From: JAXDJJ01 sp034665745
GTDB taxonomy: Bacteria; Actinomycetota; CADDZG01; WHSQ01
Length of the DNA stretch: 38,275 nucleotides
Assembly (NCBI GenBank): GCA_034665745.1
Contig: JAXDJJ010000036.1
Location: 1 to 38,275, forward strand
Reading direction: 5' to 3'
The notes under the pieces were generated by a model. That model searched no databases and had not been told where the DNA came from. It saw only the letters and a program-made list of their open reading frames with translations. A program made the translations under genes and the position numbers. This document shows, in pieces, positions 37,720 to 38,275 of the stretch. Positions within the stretch are counted from its first letter, which is position 1. The number at the start of each line of letters is the position of its first letter.

Positions 37720-38275
37720 TCGAGTTGCGGGGGGTTCGCGCGATCTATGGCCGGACGATCGCGCTCGATCAGGTGGACCTCGAGATCGGTGAGGGCATCA
37801 CCGGCCTCTTCGGCCCCAACGGCTCGGGGAAGTCGACGTTGTTGAGGATCATCGCGGGATTGCAGCGCCCGGCACGTGGAGAGGTGCGCTTCGACGGCCG
37901 CCCGCGGCACCCGGCCGATGAGAACCTCCGTCGCAGGATCGGATACGCGGGTCACGACGTGGGCCTATACGGGCGCCTCAGCATCGAGGAGAACCTGCGC
38001 TTGTTCGCGGCCCTGTGGGGTGCGCCCGACGACCACGTCACCCACGTGATCGAAACGATCGGGCTCGCAGACCGCGCAGCTTCGCGCGTCGACGAGCTTT
38101 CGGCAGGGTTGAAGAGACGCGCCGGTGTCGCCCGCGCGCTGGCCTGTGCACCCGAGATCCTGCTGCTGGACGAACCTTTCGCAACCCTCGACGATGAAGC
38201 TGCAGACCTCGTGACTAGTGCGATACAGACGTGGCACTCGCCCGGACGCACCGCGGTGATCGCAACTCATGGCGC
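37716..38275 (+). CDS. ccmA: Heme-exporter-type ABC ATPase CcmA (partial, C-terminus off the window)
   Basis: CcmA powers the CcmABCD complex that releases heme-loaded CcmE. The visible 186 residues include Walker A GPNGSGKS (33-40), signature LSAGLKRR (128-135), Walker B ILLLDEP (148-154) and the switch His H185 (ATHG). At the Q-loop the expected Gln is replaced by H80 in GYAGHDVGLYGRLSIEENL, a form seen in CcmA proteins. The ATG overlaps the stop of the previous gene (ATGA). ccmB and ccmC would be expected next, beyond the window. By sequence alone other heme- or drug-type ABC ATPases remain possible; the neighbours favour CcmA. Confidence 0.88.
   Translation, partial: MIELRGVRAIYGRTIALDQVDLEIGEGITGLFGPNGSGKSTLLRIIAGLQRPARGEVRFDGRPRHPADENLRRRIGYAGHDVGLYGRLSIEENLRLFAALWGAPDDHVTHVIETIGLADRAASRVDELSAGLKRRAGVARALACAPEILLLDEPFATLDDEAADLVTSAIQTWHSPGRTAVIATHG

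Overview
The window is a very compact, GC-rich stretch of respiratory-chain genes, most likely from an uncultured or deep-branching member of the Actinomycetota. This is inferred from three things. The order geranylgeranyl-reductase-like gene, nuoA-N, with a polyprenyl synthase and a second partial nuo cluster nearby, is the arrangement known from Streptomyces. GTG and TTG starts are common. Several plus-strand genes look leaderless. A caa3-type subunit II and a System I (Ccm) cytochrome c maturation cluster are not typical of Streptomyces or Mycobacterium, which points to a lineage outside the well-studied class.

Layout. Positions 1-3212 (minus) hold a second complex I cluster, nuoA2-B2-C2-D2-H2, cut by the left edge. 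It passes from D directly to H, so no E, F or G lies between them. A divergent matrixin-type metalloprotease (3360-4151, plus) separates it from a complete 14-gene complex I operon, nuoA-N (18834 down to 4163, minus), preceded by an FAD-dependent geranylgeranyl-reductase-family gene. A near-perfect Rex-type operator (20114-20131) sits in the leader of that operon. Further right are a membrane-anchored cupredoxin, a polyprenyl diphosphate synthase, a small lipoprotein and a thioredoxin-fold lipoprotein.

From 23472 the theme is the terminal oxidase: ctaA and ctaB (heme O/A synthesis), a secreted LVIVD-repeat protein, a double-hairpin terminator, then on the minus strand a second cupredoxin, ctaG, a subunit IV, ctaE, ctaD and a ctaC with a fused cytochrome c domain. 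From 32115 (plus) come a TlpA/CcmG-like thioredoxin, a second short oxidase subunit III, and a System I cluster: ccmE (Cys variant), ccmF, ccmH, a CcmI-like zinc-ribbon protein, an unrecognised membrane protein with a CcmI-like tail, and ccmA, cut by the right edge.

Together the genes would build NADH oxidation (complex I), a second complex I without a recognisable NADH module in the visible part, enzymes that may make and partly saturate the menaquinone side chain, a heme A- and copper-containing oxidase, and the machinery that attaches heme c to the CtaC cytochrome domain and other cytochromes. Adjacent genes usually overlap by 1-13 nt, suggesting translational coupling. No gene-free stretch exceeds 150 bp. 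I saw no tRNA, rRNA, insertion sequence, CRISPR array or phage gene.
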